DNA from: Ophioderma brevispina
Lineage: Eukaryota; Echinodermata; Ophiuroidea; Amphilepidida; Ophiodermatidae
Direction: 5' to 3'
DNA length: 64,000 nt
Assembly (NCBI GenBank): GCA_023653785.1
Contig: JAMKCH010072155.1
Location: 62,001 to 126,000 of the forward strand
Shown here: positions 1 to 10,413 of the stretch, piece by piece
How positions within the stretch are numbered: the first letter of the stretch is position 1
Layout: the number at the start of each line of letters is the position of its first letter
Made by a program: the position numbers and the translations under genes
The notes under the pieces: model-generated
Told to the model about the DNA's origin: nothing
Seen by the model: the letters and a program-made list of their open reading frames with translations, nothing else
Database searches by the model: none

Positions 1-689
1 TGCAAACACTTTAACAAAAAATCTTGCAATTCAAGCTGATGATTGATGATAAATGATGATGATGCACAGCAAAGAGAAGGAATAACGGGATGCATTCTCT
101 TACTCATTCTAGCCCACAGTTAGTACTGGTGGTATATAGTTCTCTAGGCTAAAACAGTGTGGGGTAAGGGTTAAACAAATAACAACTGCCCAGTGCGTTT
201 GGTGATAGAGTACCAAACTTATGAGCGATGTCAAGTGGTCTCCATCATGCGCCTTAATCTAGCCTGTTTTAACCTACAAAAATCCTTTACAAGTACAGAC
301 AGGAAAAAGAAGGCAGATTCTGTCTCTCCTCAAAAACAAAATAAGACAAGAATACGGTGAAAGTTTTGAAATCATGTCTATGCGAAGATTAATATCCGGG
401 GGCATTTGAGTATAAGAAAGCGACGTTGTGGCCACGCACAATCTCAAACTATGGGTGATTCATTCACAGCAGAGATGTTCAGAATGCTCGAAGTAGATGA
501 AAATATAAGATTTAATTCGTGATGTATTATGTTGTTAAAAATGATGACCAAACCTGATGGACTTTTAGCTCAGCAAACCGAAATATTTAAGCAAATCATA
601 TAATGAGTGTTATTTATAACACAAAAATAGTAGTAGTATATAGTAATATTTTAAGTAGTCAGTAGTATTAGTATTTGTGTTTGTTATCT
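1..689. other. No gene or clear repeat seen
   Basis: AT-rich sequence with stops in all frames. A short run of GAT/ATGAT triplets near 37-65 is the only local structure. Nothing else is supported here. Confidence 0.6.
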
Positions 690-2015
690 TGCAGTTTTGT
701 CAACAATTTAATTTTCGAGTTTCGAGTCACATATCTCCGAGTATCGAGTCTCAATCCTCGAGTTTTTTTGAGGTCTCATTTAGAGTTTCGAGTCTCAATT
801 TTTGAGTTTGCCCAGTTAGGGGGTTTTTTTTCGAATTTCGAGTTAAAGTTTTTCTTTTCGTCGTCGATTAAAATTTCAGTTTGATTCCTCCATTTTTCGA
901 GTTTTGAGTCTCATTTTCGAGTTTCGAGTTAAAGTTTTCGATTTCATGCAAGTCTCAGTTTCGAGTTTCAAAGAGGGATTTCGAGTTGTGATTCTCAATT
1001 TTCGAGTTTCAAGTTAGGGTTCCCGAGTTTTCGAGTTAAAGTTTTTGAGTTGTCGAGTTAAAATTTTTTCGAGTTTTGAATCTCAATTTTCGAGTTTCGA
1101 ATCAATGGGTACACCAAACTCTTCGAGTTATCGATTAGGCGTGCTCGACTTTCGAGTTAAAGTTTCGTGTTAAGATTTTCGAGTTTCGGGTCTCAATTTT
1201 CGAGTTTCGAGCCACAGATTTTGAGTTTCAAGTTAGGGTTCTCGAGTTTCGATGAAATGTTTTGAATTTCGAGTTAAAATGTTCGAGTTTCGAGTCTCAA
1301 TTTTCGAGTTCGAATCTCAAATCTCTAGTTTCGAGTTGCTTCTCGAGTTTCGAGTTAAAGTTTTGCAGTTAAAGTCTTCGAGTTTCGAGGAGTCAAATGC
1401 GAGTTTTGATTCTCAATTTTTCGAGTATTCAAGTATTAGGGTTTCGTGAGTTATACTGTTTGAGATAGACTAGTCCTGCAGTTAACATTTTCGTTTCGGG
1501 TTCGAGTCTCCATTTTGGAGTTTTTGAGTCTCAATCCCTCCCCAAGTTTCGAGTCTCAAAGCCTCGATTTTCGCCCAGCTCCTCATGTCGAGTCCTGCAT
1601 CATTTTGAGTTTCAAGTTAGGGTTTTCGAATTTCGAGTTAAAGTTTTCAGTTTATTCGAGTTAGTAAACTTTTCGAGTTTCGCGTCTCATTTGGTCGATT
1701 TTCGAGTATCACATTGAGTTTTGATTCCATTTTCGAGTTTCAATTTAAGTTTTTCGAGTTTCGAGTCTCAATTTTTGAGTTTCACTAACTTATTTTTTTC
1801 GGTTCGAGTTAAAGTTTGGAGTGTCGATAACATTTTAGATTGTTCGAGTCTCAATTTTTTAAGGACTTTCAGAATCTCAATCTTTGAGTTTTGGGTTAAA
1901 GTTTCTTCGAGTTTTCGGGTGCTCATTTCGAATTTTTGGAGTCTCAATTTTCAAATCTTCCTAGTTAAAGTTTTTGTGGAGTTTTCAAGTCTCATTTTTC
2001 GAGCTTCGAGTCCAT
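690..2015. repeat. TCGAG-based satellite with about 200 bp higher-order period
   Basis: The stretch is built from variants of TTTCGAGTTTCGAGTC, CTCAATTTT and GAGTTAAAG. The word AGTTAGGG or a one-base variant of it recurs near 803, 1012, 1231, 1432 and 1615, which gives a larger unit of about 185-220 bp made of shorter 20-40 bp sub-units. Reading it in frame yields peptides rich in FEFRVS, but these come from the repeat and are not evidence of a protein. Many single-base indels separate the units. Confidence 0.9.
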
Positions 2016-2311
2016 TTGGTGACAGACCTGGCAATAGTCTGGATAACAGCTTAAAACGAAGAATGCTCACATTTTCGATTTCGAGGGCGAAATATTTTTC
2101 GGATACAACTCTTGATCTCATCAAGCAGCCGACTCGTGGAGTAGACTGGTTCCATTTTTCAAATAGCAACTAGTCCGAATGCATTTTTTGAGTAAAAGCA
2201 ATGAAACAAAGTGTTTCCTATGATTGAAATATATATGCTGATTCCAACTCTTCCCGGTCCCCAAAGCTCAATTTAGTGGAAAAGTGTGACCCTAATTTGC
2301 AATAAATTCAC

Positions 2312-2410
2312 AAAATGGCCCGCCAGTTTATACATTTTGTGTACAGAACTCAAGATTTACTGCTTGTAAAGACTTCTTCTTGTGTCTATATATATGTTTT
2401 TCAGGGTCAG
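2312..2410 (-). repeat. Dispersed repeat family A, inverted copy
   Basis: Reverse complement of the repeat at 3238-3355 and 3388-3515. Shared words, read on the minus strand, are CCCTGAAAA, ATAGACACAAGAA, AAATCTTGAGTT and a terminal GGCCATTTTG-type end. A partial copy of the GGCGGCCATTTT end also lies near 2480-2520. Origin unknown; no coding capacity. Confidence 0.75.
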
Positions 2411-3237
2411 AGAACACACCTAGACAGCAGTTAAGGATATGCCATAAATTGGGACAATTAATTTTGGTATAAATTTAAAAACGGCGGCCATTTTTGAATT
2501 TTTATATGCAAATTAAACTTTCAATATAACAAATGCTATAAGAAGGTCATGCACCATGAGTTGGAGCAAAGTGTGTTACAATCTTGACTAACCAATATTG
2601 CCGGTTCACACTTCAATGAGAGTAAGTCATTTTTTTTTTTGAGATAGCTATAAAAACTATATATTGTTGTAAGCCTAAAATGTAATGAAGACAAATTAAT
2701 ATGCAACTTGTATTAGCATATACAAGGGTGCCACAAGTGCCATATAAGGTGGAAAAGTGAAATTTGGATGTAAAAAGTACAACATTTTGTGGCAGTCTAA
2801 TTTCTTACCTTCAATTAACATCATAGCTTAAACTGTTGTATGAGTCAAAATGAATGCCACATAAATAACAAACAAAATGAGATGTTATGCAGGGTTACAA
2901 AGATATAAAACCAAAAAAATGCAAAAGTCCCGAATATCAAAAATCCCTAGACTTTAACACATGCCTCATCCGTAGGCACCTCATCCATATGCACCACCCT
3001 CTCTGATCCCGACTGACTTAAAATTACGACAACTCAAAAAGTAAAGATAGCACAAATTGAATCTGCTACCATATCAAAGCTAGGTAAATTCTCTTTAAAA
3101 TGAAATATAAATCAGCTGAATACCTAACTTGGTTCTTATGATACAATAAAAAATGTTAAAAATATTTGTGAAAAGGTAACGCCACCCTCATTTTTTATAC
3201 CCCAACTCATGGCGCTTGACCATAACTAATGATCTAA

Positions 3238-3355
3238 TTTAATTCCTGGACCCTGAAAACATATGTATAGACACAAGAATGAAGTACAAGCCTTAAATCT
3301 TGAGTTATGTACAAAAATGTCAAAATGGCAGCCCATTTTGAAATTTTATGCAAAT
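3238..3355 (+). repeat. Dispersed repeat family A, copy 2
   Basis: Carries CCCTGAAAACATATGTATAG, then ACACAAGAATGAAG, CCTTAAATCTTGAGTTATG and an AAAATGGC..CCATTTTG end. It is followed about 150 bp later by a near-identical third copy in the same orientation. Confidence 0.85.
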
Positions 3356-3387
3356 TAACTGTTAAGTTGACCTAATGCTATAACTAA

Positions 3388-3515
3388 TGATATAATTGTA
3401 TTCCTTAACCCTGAAAACATTTGTATAGACACAAGAATGAAGTCATTACAAGCCTTAAATCTTGAGTTATGTACAAACAAACGTTAAAATGGCGGCCATT
3501 TTGAATTTATGCTAA
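3388..3515 (+). repeat. Dispersed repeat family A, copy 3
   Basis: Direct repeat of 3238-3355 with the same order of words and a few indels. It ends in AAAATGGCGGCCATTTTG, a small palindrome. With the inverted copy at 2312-2410 this makes three copies within 1.2 kb. Confidence 0.85.
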
Positions 3516-3654
3516 TTAGGCACATTTCCTTCAAAATTCAGGCTTGGGGACTAGAAAATTTGGAATTAGCATAAAATTTTGCATTTAACCACTAACCCAT
3601 GCTTTACTCAAAATGCCTTCGTCAGTTGAAGAGGAAGCACTTTTTTTGAGAAAT

Positions 3655-4034
3655 GCAACCAGTCAGAGAAAAATATCCTCGCTGACAAGAAACAACCGGA
3701 TATCATTCAAGTTGACCTTTCCAGAGACAGGACGAACGATATCCATATCTTTGCTCTCTTCAAGTTACTACTAGGACTAGATCAATGAAAAGATCATATC
3801 TCATCAAGCCCACATCCTAGAGACAGGATACCAGATGTCAATTCTGGAATACTTATAAACGCATCTAAAAATGCGTTTAAGATGCGTTAAACATCAAAAC
3901 GCATTCAAGTCCAATTCTTTCATATGACAAGATCCTGGAATCTCATTCAAGTCGGACTGCAAGAAGACAGTAGATACATGACACATTTTGAATATGTTCA
4001 AGTCGGCTATCTAAAGGACAAAAAGATATACGAT
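3655..4034. repeat. Decayed minisatellite (TCATTCAAGTYGAC type), left part
   Basis: Degenerate units of roughly 45-55 bp, each with CTCATTCAAGT or CATCAAGT followed by GAC and then CAGAGACAGGA. The same words occur on the far side of the L2-like element (5466-5620), so the element seems to have inserted into this array. A small hairpin AAACGCAT..ATGCGTTT lies at about 3857-3876. Confidence 0.55.
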
Positions 4035-4035
4035 C

Positions 4036-4056
4036 ATAATAATAATAATAATAGAA
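4036..4056. repeat. (AAT)n tail of the L2-like element
   Basis: About six AAT/ATA triplets. On the minus strand this is the (TTA)n tail of the adjacent retroelement. Confidence 0.8.
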
Positions 4057-5465
4057 GGCATTTTTATAGAGCTCTACAAAGGAATCACAGCGCCTTACCA
4101 AAAAAAAAACATATATAATAATTCAAATACATTGCAAGGAAAAAACAACAGCCAAATCACAACGTATACAAAGGACAAAAAAATAAAACATAATTGAAAA
4201 TAAACGTTTTTAATTGATTCTGAAAATCTTAGATGTGCTGGCGAAGCCTGATACTGCTGGGAAGGGAATCCAAAGGCGTGGACCTGCGACTTGAAACGCT
4301 TAGCACCTGTGAGGGTCCTGGTTTTGGGAATGGAAAGAAGTGTTCTGTCACGTGATGAGCGATGGGATATTTTGACTTTTGAACGGAGAGATATTTTTGA
4401 AGATATTAGGAGCCTGAGAAGTTGTACTTTGTATACAAGACTAAGATTTTAAATATCGATACGCTTACGGAGAGGTAGCCAATGGAGTCGACGTAAAAAG
4501 GGGCACTGGGAGTATAACGGACAACCATATATACAAGTCTGCAGCTGTTTTGTTGGCGCTGGAGACGGGTTAGGTCGTGGTCATTGGCTCCATACATTAA
4601 GGCGTTACTCGTAGTCAATGCGGGACAAAACCAAGGGTCTGCACAGCTAGTTTACAAGGATACGTTCTATGTAGCGTCTTAATCCTAGAGAGGTTGCGAA
4701 GGTGGAAGCTGACCACCACCTTAAACCTAAATTGCTGAAATTGACTAGACATATTCAAGGGCGGGATCAACCATATGCACGAGATTCCTAGGTGTCAATG
4801 GTGGTTGAATGGCAATATCATCAAGAATTAGATTCACACCCGAGAAATGACTGATGAATCGCGATTGAAGCCGCAATAAAAAACTCAGTTTTTTCTTCGT
4901 TTAGTTGCAACTTGTTTTCTGACATCCATGATTTGCTTTGGTGAACACAACCTAAGTCGGTGAGATCAGCTCCCCTCATCATCCATTCTGGGTCAAACGC
5001 TAAATTAGATGATTTGGGTGTCATCGGCATAGATGTGGAAATTGACATGGTTTTGCGTAAGATGTCCCCAACAGGATGAGTATATATGGTATATCACTTT
5101 GGCCACAAGATGGATCCTGGAGGGAGGCCAAAGTTCAAAATATGTTCCTTGGATAACTCATTAGAAATGGAAACCCCGATTTCTTATATTCTGGAGTAAT
5201 AGAAAACCATTAATGAGCATGACCCTTAATGTGGAAAGTATGACAAAGCCTATTGACAAATATAGCGTGGTCGATAGTATCGAACGCAGCGATAGATATA
5301 GATAACAAGAAAGACACTTTCGTTGTCAAACGCTGAGGCAATGTCAGTCTTTAACCGAAGAAGGGCCGTATCGGTGGAATGGAATGGTTTATATGCCGAT
5401 TGCAATGGCTCGTTCAAGTTATTCTGATTAAGATGCTCAGACAGTCTCGAAGAAGCCGCCATTTC
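4036..5465 (-). mobile_element. 5'-truncated L2/CR1-like non-LTR retrotransposon, inactive
   Basis: An RT-encoding retroelement fragment on the minus strand. From its 5' side: a palm segment reading SRLSEHLNQNNL and LQSAYKPFHSTDTALLRLK (5450-5290), a decayed AFDTIDH block near 5270, a GVPQG block altered to GLPPG near 5110-5125, the catalytic YADD still readable at 5020-5031, WMSENKLQLNEEKTEF near 4890-4930, a LQRQQNSCRLV thumb block near 4550, and a C-terminal SSRDRTLLSIPKTR block near 4340. The 3' end at 4036-4110 has the GCGCT..CTATAAAA plus (TTA)n tail typical of L2-type elements. Frames are broken many times, and everything 5' of the RT palm is missing. Clade assignment from memory of motifs, not a database search. 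Confidence 0.88.
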
Positions 5466-5620
5466 AGCAACTTTGGCAAAAGTTGACTCGATCTCACCAA
5501 GTCGACTTCTTTGAGACAAATAAATCAGATAACAAGATCTTGAAGCTCTTCAAGCCGACTTCCCAGAGAGAAGAAGATCAGATGACAATAGACTCATCAA
5601 GTTCTCTGTAGGTGTTGTAC
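5466..5620. repeat. Decayed minisatellite, right part
   Basis: Units with CTCACCAAGTCGACTTC, CTTCAAGCCGACTTCCCAGA and CTCATCAAGT resemble those at 3655-4034. Together they flank the L2-like insertion. Confidence 0.5.
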
Positions 5621-6045
5621 AACCAATCAAGTGAAAATTTAAAGACCTTTGTATCCTCTAAACATGATTCTTCTAACCTGGAAAGTTAAGAAGCTTCGTC
5701 CAGTTCCGGTCACAAAATTAATTCTTAAGTAATGATGACCTTGAACCATTATGGAACTACATCGCTTTAACTAAAGGTCTGAACATAAACTTTTTCTAAT
5801 CCTTATAAGGAGACAAATATGTTAATGTACATTAAAACGCAATTGGACTCGATTTAAAATTTTTCCCTGTAGTATAATTTTCCCACTTTGAAGAAGGGGG
5901 CAGCAGTCCGAAAATTTGCACCCCATTATTTTCTGACAGTCTGGTCCCTATTGAATGAAAAAACAGCAAGAAAATCAATTTTAACACAAAAATCCTACGG
6001 GAACTGTTTCATTGATATACCAAAAACACTAAAATCCCTATATGG
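5621..6045. other. No feature recognised
   Basis: AT-rich, stops in all frames. An open frame from 5888 runs into the RT scrap that follows but its first part has no recognisable motif. Confidence 0.5.
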
Positions 6046-6280
6046 GACTGCATCAGCATATACTGACGATCTATTACGGCCATACAACCCTTACTTTGCT
6101 TTCCACCAATAAAATGAATCTTCTCGTATCAATATCATATCAATCTTGGGGGATCATTTTCATGTGCCACACCACTTATCTGCATGGAATAAACTACCAC
6201 TTTATCAAATCGCCAAATACCCTCATGCAATTTTTAAAGAACCTCAAAACACATCTTTTGAAGCTAGAAAAATTGTAGTA
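6046..6280 (+). pseudogene. C-terminal scrap of an L2-like RT open frame
   Basis: In one plus frame one reads DDLLRPYNPYFAFHQ, then (after a stop) FHVPHHLSAWNKLPLYQIAK, and then in a shifted frame QFLKNLKTHLL. The order and spacing fit the C terminus of L2/CR1-type polyproteins (LLxxYxPxRxLRSS, then WNxLPxxIR, then FKxxLKTHLF). Everything upstream is absent. Short and degenerate, so a chance match is possible. Confidence 0.45.
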
Positions 6281-6857
6281 ATGCTATATCATCTACTTTG
6301 TATTTTTAGGTTGCTATAAGGTGGGATTAGATGGTTCGGGTATGTTCTTGATGTGGCCTGAATATTTGTACAATACCACACTCGCTCCTAAAATAGAGCA
6401 CACGAATTTCTGTAAAAATTTAACGTAAATGAATTTCACGCGGAAATGGGAGGAATGCAAACGGAAAATACGTATTTTTAATAGACTTGGATATGTCCAA
6501 TTCAAGCGTGAACACCTTTTTCCTCCTTGGCCTAGCTTATACTCAAGCGAGTCTTGCTGTGACCATCATTAACTAATTACAACTGAAATAAAAAATAAGG
6601 GAACACATTCAAGTGGATTGAAAATACTTCAAAATAGTTACTGCCCCGGTGGTGTACACGGTGAAGTAGTTAAAGTGTATAATAGGAGAGATCAATTGAA
6701 TTTGAAAGCTGCGGAATACTACTCATCCTACCTAATCAATAGCTTATAGCCTAGTATACTAGGAAGTTATTCTGATCAGACTAGTTGAGGATTCAGTCTT
6801 CGATAGACATTTGGAACTGCATGGTATTGAGACTACCAGGCATGCAGACGGCAATAC
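6281..6857. other. No feature recognised
   Basis: AT-rich sequence without long frames, tandem repeats or obvious inverted repeats. Confidence 0.5.
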
Positions 6858-7080
6858 ATTAAAGACACTATCAGTGATTCATCCGAAAGAATCAAAATAT
6901 TTGAAATTTGCAGAGATGGTTTAAAAGTGAAGTATAAGTCCGTAGAACCCTCATAAGTTACTTTCTTCAACTGAAGAATTGACAGAAAAGGAAGCAAACT
7001 GCAGTGTTCAAAGATATGACACTCAGTTCAGTTACGTATTGTAGTAAGTATCCGAACGGACAGTAATGACTAATAAGAGG
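6858..7080 (+). repeat. Dispersed repeat family B, copy 1
   Basis: Begins ATTAAAGACACTATCAGTGA, then TTCATCCGAAAGA, AAAATATTTGAAATT, a GACAGAAAAGGAAG word and CAGTAATGACTAA. About 220 bp are alignable by eye to 9735-9935 and the first 150 bp to 45501-45655. The left end resembles a TTAA-type transposon terminus, but no matching inverted right end was found. Confidence 0.8.
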
Positions 7081-8342
7081 TGTAGTCGGGGCTCCCATGG
7101 GTAAAAAGTTAACATATTTATATATTAAGCATATTTTTCGAATAAGACCCATGGACATAGTTAACCCGAAGGTAAGACCTATTCATAATAGCTAACCAAA
7201 ATTTTAGAAATACGGACTCATTGTTATAGTTGTCTTACTAAAACTTGAGTTATTGATCCAATGCCGATATTGTATATACTCATCGTCAAAATTACCCGCT
7301 GATCATATATGGTCTGCATATAAGTATACCAACGGTAAAAACTACAATCACTATCTTACAATGCCAATTGTACCTTTTTAGTACATGCACAATGGATGGC
7401 AAGAATTGCGTACGAACTGTGATGTAAGATTGCATAATTTATTCAGTGTGCAATGATCTCTTTTGACCGGGACTATAGTAACATTTGACCAAAACGACTC
7501 ATTCACAACATTATCCATCATACATATCATTATAACACCAACAAAAAGTACAGATCATTATAGTAAAAGGGCGAAAATGCTACCCACCTTGGTACCACAT
7601 ATAGGCTACCAACCCTTCACTCAGAGTCCCCACCACGTCACAAAGCCCTATGTTAATTCTACCATTTGGGCAAGTAAACTTAACAATTTGTAGTGTATTA
7701 CATTATCCTATTGGGTCTAGAGTAGCCATTTTCAAGCTGTGCAACTAACGATTCTCTAACTGTAAGAAATAGGTTCTCCAATCGTCGTGTACGGGTCATT
7801 AATTTACACACACAAATGCACATAAACACATCTTACAATTTGAAAACCCAATTTCTAATATATTGGTAAGATTCTCCTGGGTTATACCGAATATGGTGTC
7901 TACCCTATCAGTTTCACCTGTCTTGGAACCAATGAAGAGTGAAGAATTGGGACTCTACGAAAGCCCGCGAAAACGATGCAGGCGCTTGAGATGCTTGAAG
8001 AGGTTTGAGTAGGGATTTCACCTGGTCGTAAAGTAGCGAGGATTCGGAGCGTAAACTAACCACCACTTATCTTACTCAGTTGAATCCAGGCTGCAGACGA
8101 TGTGTAAACTAGCTAGGGTGCTACAAATATCATTGGCATTTTACCCTATCTATCTCCGATCAATACAATTATGAATCCTTAATCATGTACATGAAACACG
8201 ATATTTGGATAGCCATTGCAACACACAAGATAGATATGACATTACACTTCAGTTCTGATCTTTATTTTTCGTTCTTTAGTATTTTCTCTTATATTGCTGT
8301 GATATTTGTTGTCACCAGAGGGTAACAATTAAGCAAAAATGC

Positions 8343-8343
<1 letters not shown>
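7081..8343. other. No gene seen
   Basis: About 1.26 kb of AT-rich sequence. A small inverted word (CCCATGGG at 7093 and CCCATGG at 7148) is present. No coding motif or tandem array could be supported. Confidence 0.5.
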
Positions 8344-8380
<37 letters not shown>

Positions 8381-8391
8381 TATTATTATTA
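8344..8391. repeat. (TTA)n microsatellite at the 3' end of a CR1-like element
   Basis: Fifteen or so TTA triplets with one CTA interruption. On the minus strand it follows directly after the 3' untranslated part of the adjacent retroelement, as a (TAA)n tail. Confidence 0.85.
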
Positions 8392-9734
8392 CTGTGCTAT
8401 CCCTACGTTAGGGCAAAGGGTGATACAGGGCTGATGAAAGCAGTCTATCTAATTCTTTTGTTTTAGCGATGATGGTAGTTTGCAACCTATGAAGTCTGTC
8501 AACGCAGCTTTGAACGGGTCAGGGTTTAGTATGTCCATAATTGATTGGGGAGGGAATTCCAAGATAAGATTGTTGATGGGAAGAATGAGCCTGCAAATCG
8601 GCTTGTTGAAATCAAGTTTGAGTTGCTTTGGTACTGCTTGTTGTGTGTCCGCCTTGGTCTTTCGAACTTCCTAGTGACGTCATTGTCGAAGTCAAGTCCC
8701 AATTCAACATCCAGCACTAAGACATTGGATTTCTCTTCGTTTCTCCAATGTGATCCAATTTAATTTTTGTAACATGTCATCAACACTTGAAAATCTGCCA
8801 TAGTCCCTTAATACGAAACGTTCAGCTCTCCTATGCACCATTTCAATGAGATTCCAGTTTTCTTTTGTCACTGGGATCCAAGCGATAAAAGCGTACTCAA
8901 GATGGGGTCTAACTAAGGTTTGATAAGGCTTCCACTTCCCTGTCCTAGAACAGTCGTAAAAGTTCCTTCTGATGAAGTTGAGGACCTTTGTTACTTTCTC
9001 TGTAGCATGCTTAACTTGCTTGTCCCATTTGAGGTCATTTTTTAGACTTCTTCAAGTTGCTCCCCCATAATTCATTACTCCAGGGTCCCTTCTCCTTGTT
9101 AGTCTCATGACATTACATTTAGATGCGTTAAATTTCATGCCCCATTTTTCTGCCCAGTTTACTACGCTGGCCAGATCATTTTGAAGGGACTTCTCATCTT
9201 TGTAGTCAACGATGGTTTTGTAAATAATATATACAGTCATCAGCGAACAATCTAGCTGTAGCTGTCAACGAGTCTGTAATGTCGTTGATGAACAATATAA
9301 ATAGATGTGGTCTCAAGACTGTGCTTTGCGGGATACCACTAAGGACTGGCATCCAATTAGAAGTCTTCCCATTGACAACCGTGCGTTGCTGGCGGTTTTT
9401 TAGTAATGATCTTATCCAGTTGAGTGTTTTGTTTCTAATCCCATAATAGTTTAACTTCTGGAGTAGTCTGCGGTGGGGTACGACGTCAAAAGCTTTACTG
9501 AAGTCTACGATGGCGATATCACAAGTCGTCATTATGTGTTTCGGCTAGATCATGTAACGTAGCAATCTGCTGGATTTCGCATGATCTTTGACTTCTCAAT
9601 GCGTGTTGATAGTTTGAAATAATGGAGTTTGCTGATAGATGTGAGGAACTTTGTAAATAAGGGGGTAAATTAGTACTCAACATTGCTCCAAGGTCACGCA
9701 TTCTTCGCTGACGTATGTTCAATTCTAGTATGAG
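8392..9734 (-). mobile_element. 5'-truncated CR1/Jockey-like non-LTR retrotransposon, inactive
   Basis: A minus-strand RT segment. In order: NYQHALRSQRSC (about 9610), HDLAETHN (9550), then after a one-frame shift IVDFSKAFDVVPHRRLLQKL and YGIRNKTLNWIRSLL (9510-9410), SGIPQSTVLRP in place of the usual SGVPQGTVLGP (about 9330), and the catalytic RLFADD with FADD at 9237-9248. The thumb and C-terminal parts follow: WAEKWGMKFNASKCNVM (9170-9110), LEYAFIAWIP (8890), RRAERFVLRDYG (8830) and WNSLPNQLW (8540). A short 3' UTR leads to the (TAA)n tail. The motif GIPQS and several frameshifts argue against activity. The endonuclease domain and RT N terminus are missing. The family is the one with QHGFRxxRSCETQL and SKAFDxVPH; whether it is called CR1 or Jockey needs a phylogeny. 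Confidence 0.92.
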
Positions 9735-9990
9735 AATTAAAGATATTATCAGTAATGCATCCGAAAGAGTTAAAATATTTGAAATTAGCAGGAAAAAGTG
9801 AATGATAGGTCTGTGGAAGTTATTTTCAACTAAAAAATTTACAGAAAAGGAAGAAATCAGCTGTGTTCAAATATATGAATCTCCATTGAATAACGTGTTG
9901 TAATATGTGTCCGTACAGAGAGTAATGGCTAAAATATCCGATTTTGTCCTTATTAGTTTGAATTTGGTCTGTCTCACTTGTAGGTATGTT
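9735..9990 (+). repeat. Dispersed repeat family B, copy 2
   Basis: Same word order as 6858-7080: ATTAAAGATATTATCAGTAA, GCATCCGAAAGAG, AAAATATTTGAAATT, ACAGAAAAGGAAG, GAGAGTAATGGCTAAAATA. It starts right at the 5' end of the minus-strand CR1-like element, so that element may have inserted next to or inside it. Confidence 0.8.
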
Positions 9991-10413
9991 ATAGGTACCT
10001 ACAAAGCTTCAAGATTGAACTTTGGAGAAATATCTCTGTGTTATATTGATTTTGCTATCCTTTAATGGCGTATTTCTAAAGAGCCCTGACGTAACATGGA
10101 AACAGTTCACAATCGCAAAAATCTGTTTAAACCGACCAATGGCGCGTATGGACGATTGCTTTTTCTCCCTAGGTATGTGCAGCTCTGGGGAGTTGAATAA
10201 TCTGTACATGGTATATATAGTATACTTGATGCAAGAAGCTGGAGACCAAAAAAGTCCATAAGCCAGTCTGCCTGCCATGGAAGGAACTTGAAGCTAAGTG
10301 GACTGTTGGACCCAAACCTAAACAAAACTCCATTTCGGGCAGTTAGACGGTCCCCTAGGAGCTTATCAAAGCGCATGTATAAACACGTTCGTCTATAACT
10401 AAAAATTAGATTA
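9991..10413. other. No gene supported
   Basis: A plus-strand open frame from 10022 begins with a hydrophobic stretch that looks like a signal peptide, but it starts at TTG, not ATG. The opposite strand is equally open. I therefore do not call a gene. Confidence 0.45.

Noticed and set aside
1010..1620. TTAGGG words as interstitial telomere repeat
   Set aside because: Only one TTAGGG per 200-bp satellite unit, never in tandem.
675..2173. Plus-strand open frames with FEFRVS-type peptides
   Set aside because: They lie wholly in the TCGAG satellite; the peptide repeat is the DNA repeat translated, with no start context or conservation evidence.
6858..9990. Family B copies at 6858 and 9735 as LTRs of a 3.1-kb retroelement
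   Set aside because: The interior is a minus-strand CR1-like element plus unrelated DNA; no TG..CA ends, primer-binding site or gag-pol; a third copy stands alone at 45.5 kb.
10022..10261. 79-codon frame with a signal-peptide-like start
   Set aside because: It begins at TTG, not ATG; the opposite strand is open over the same interval; no known family or splice context.
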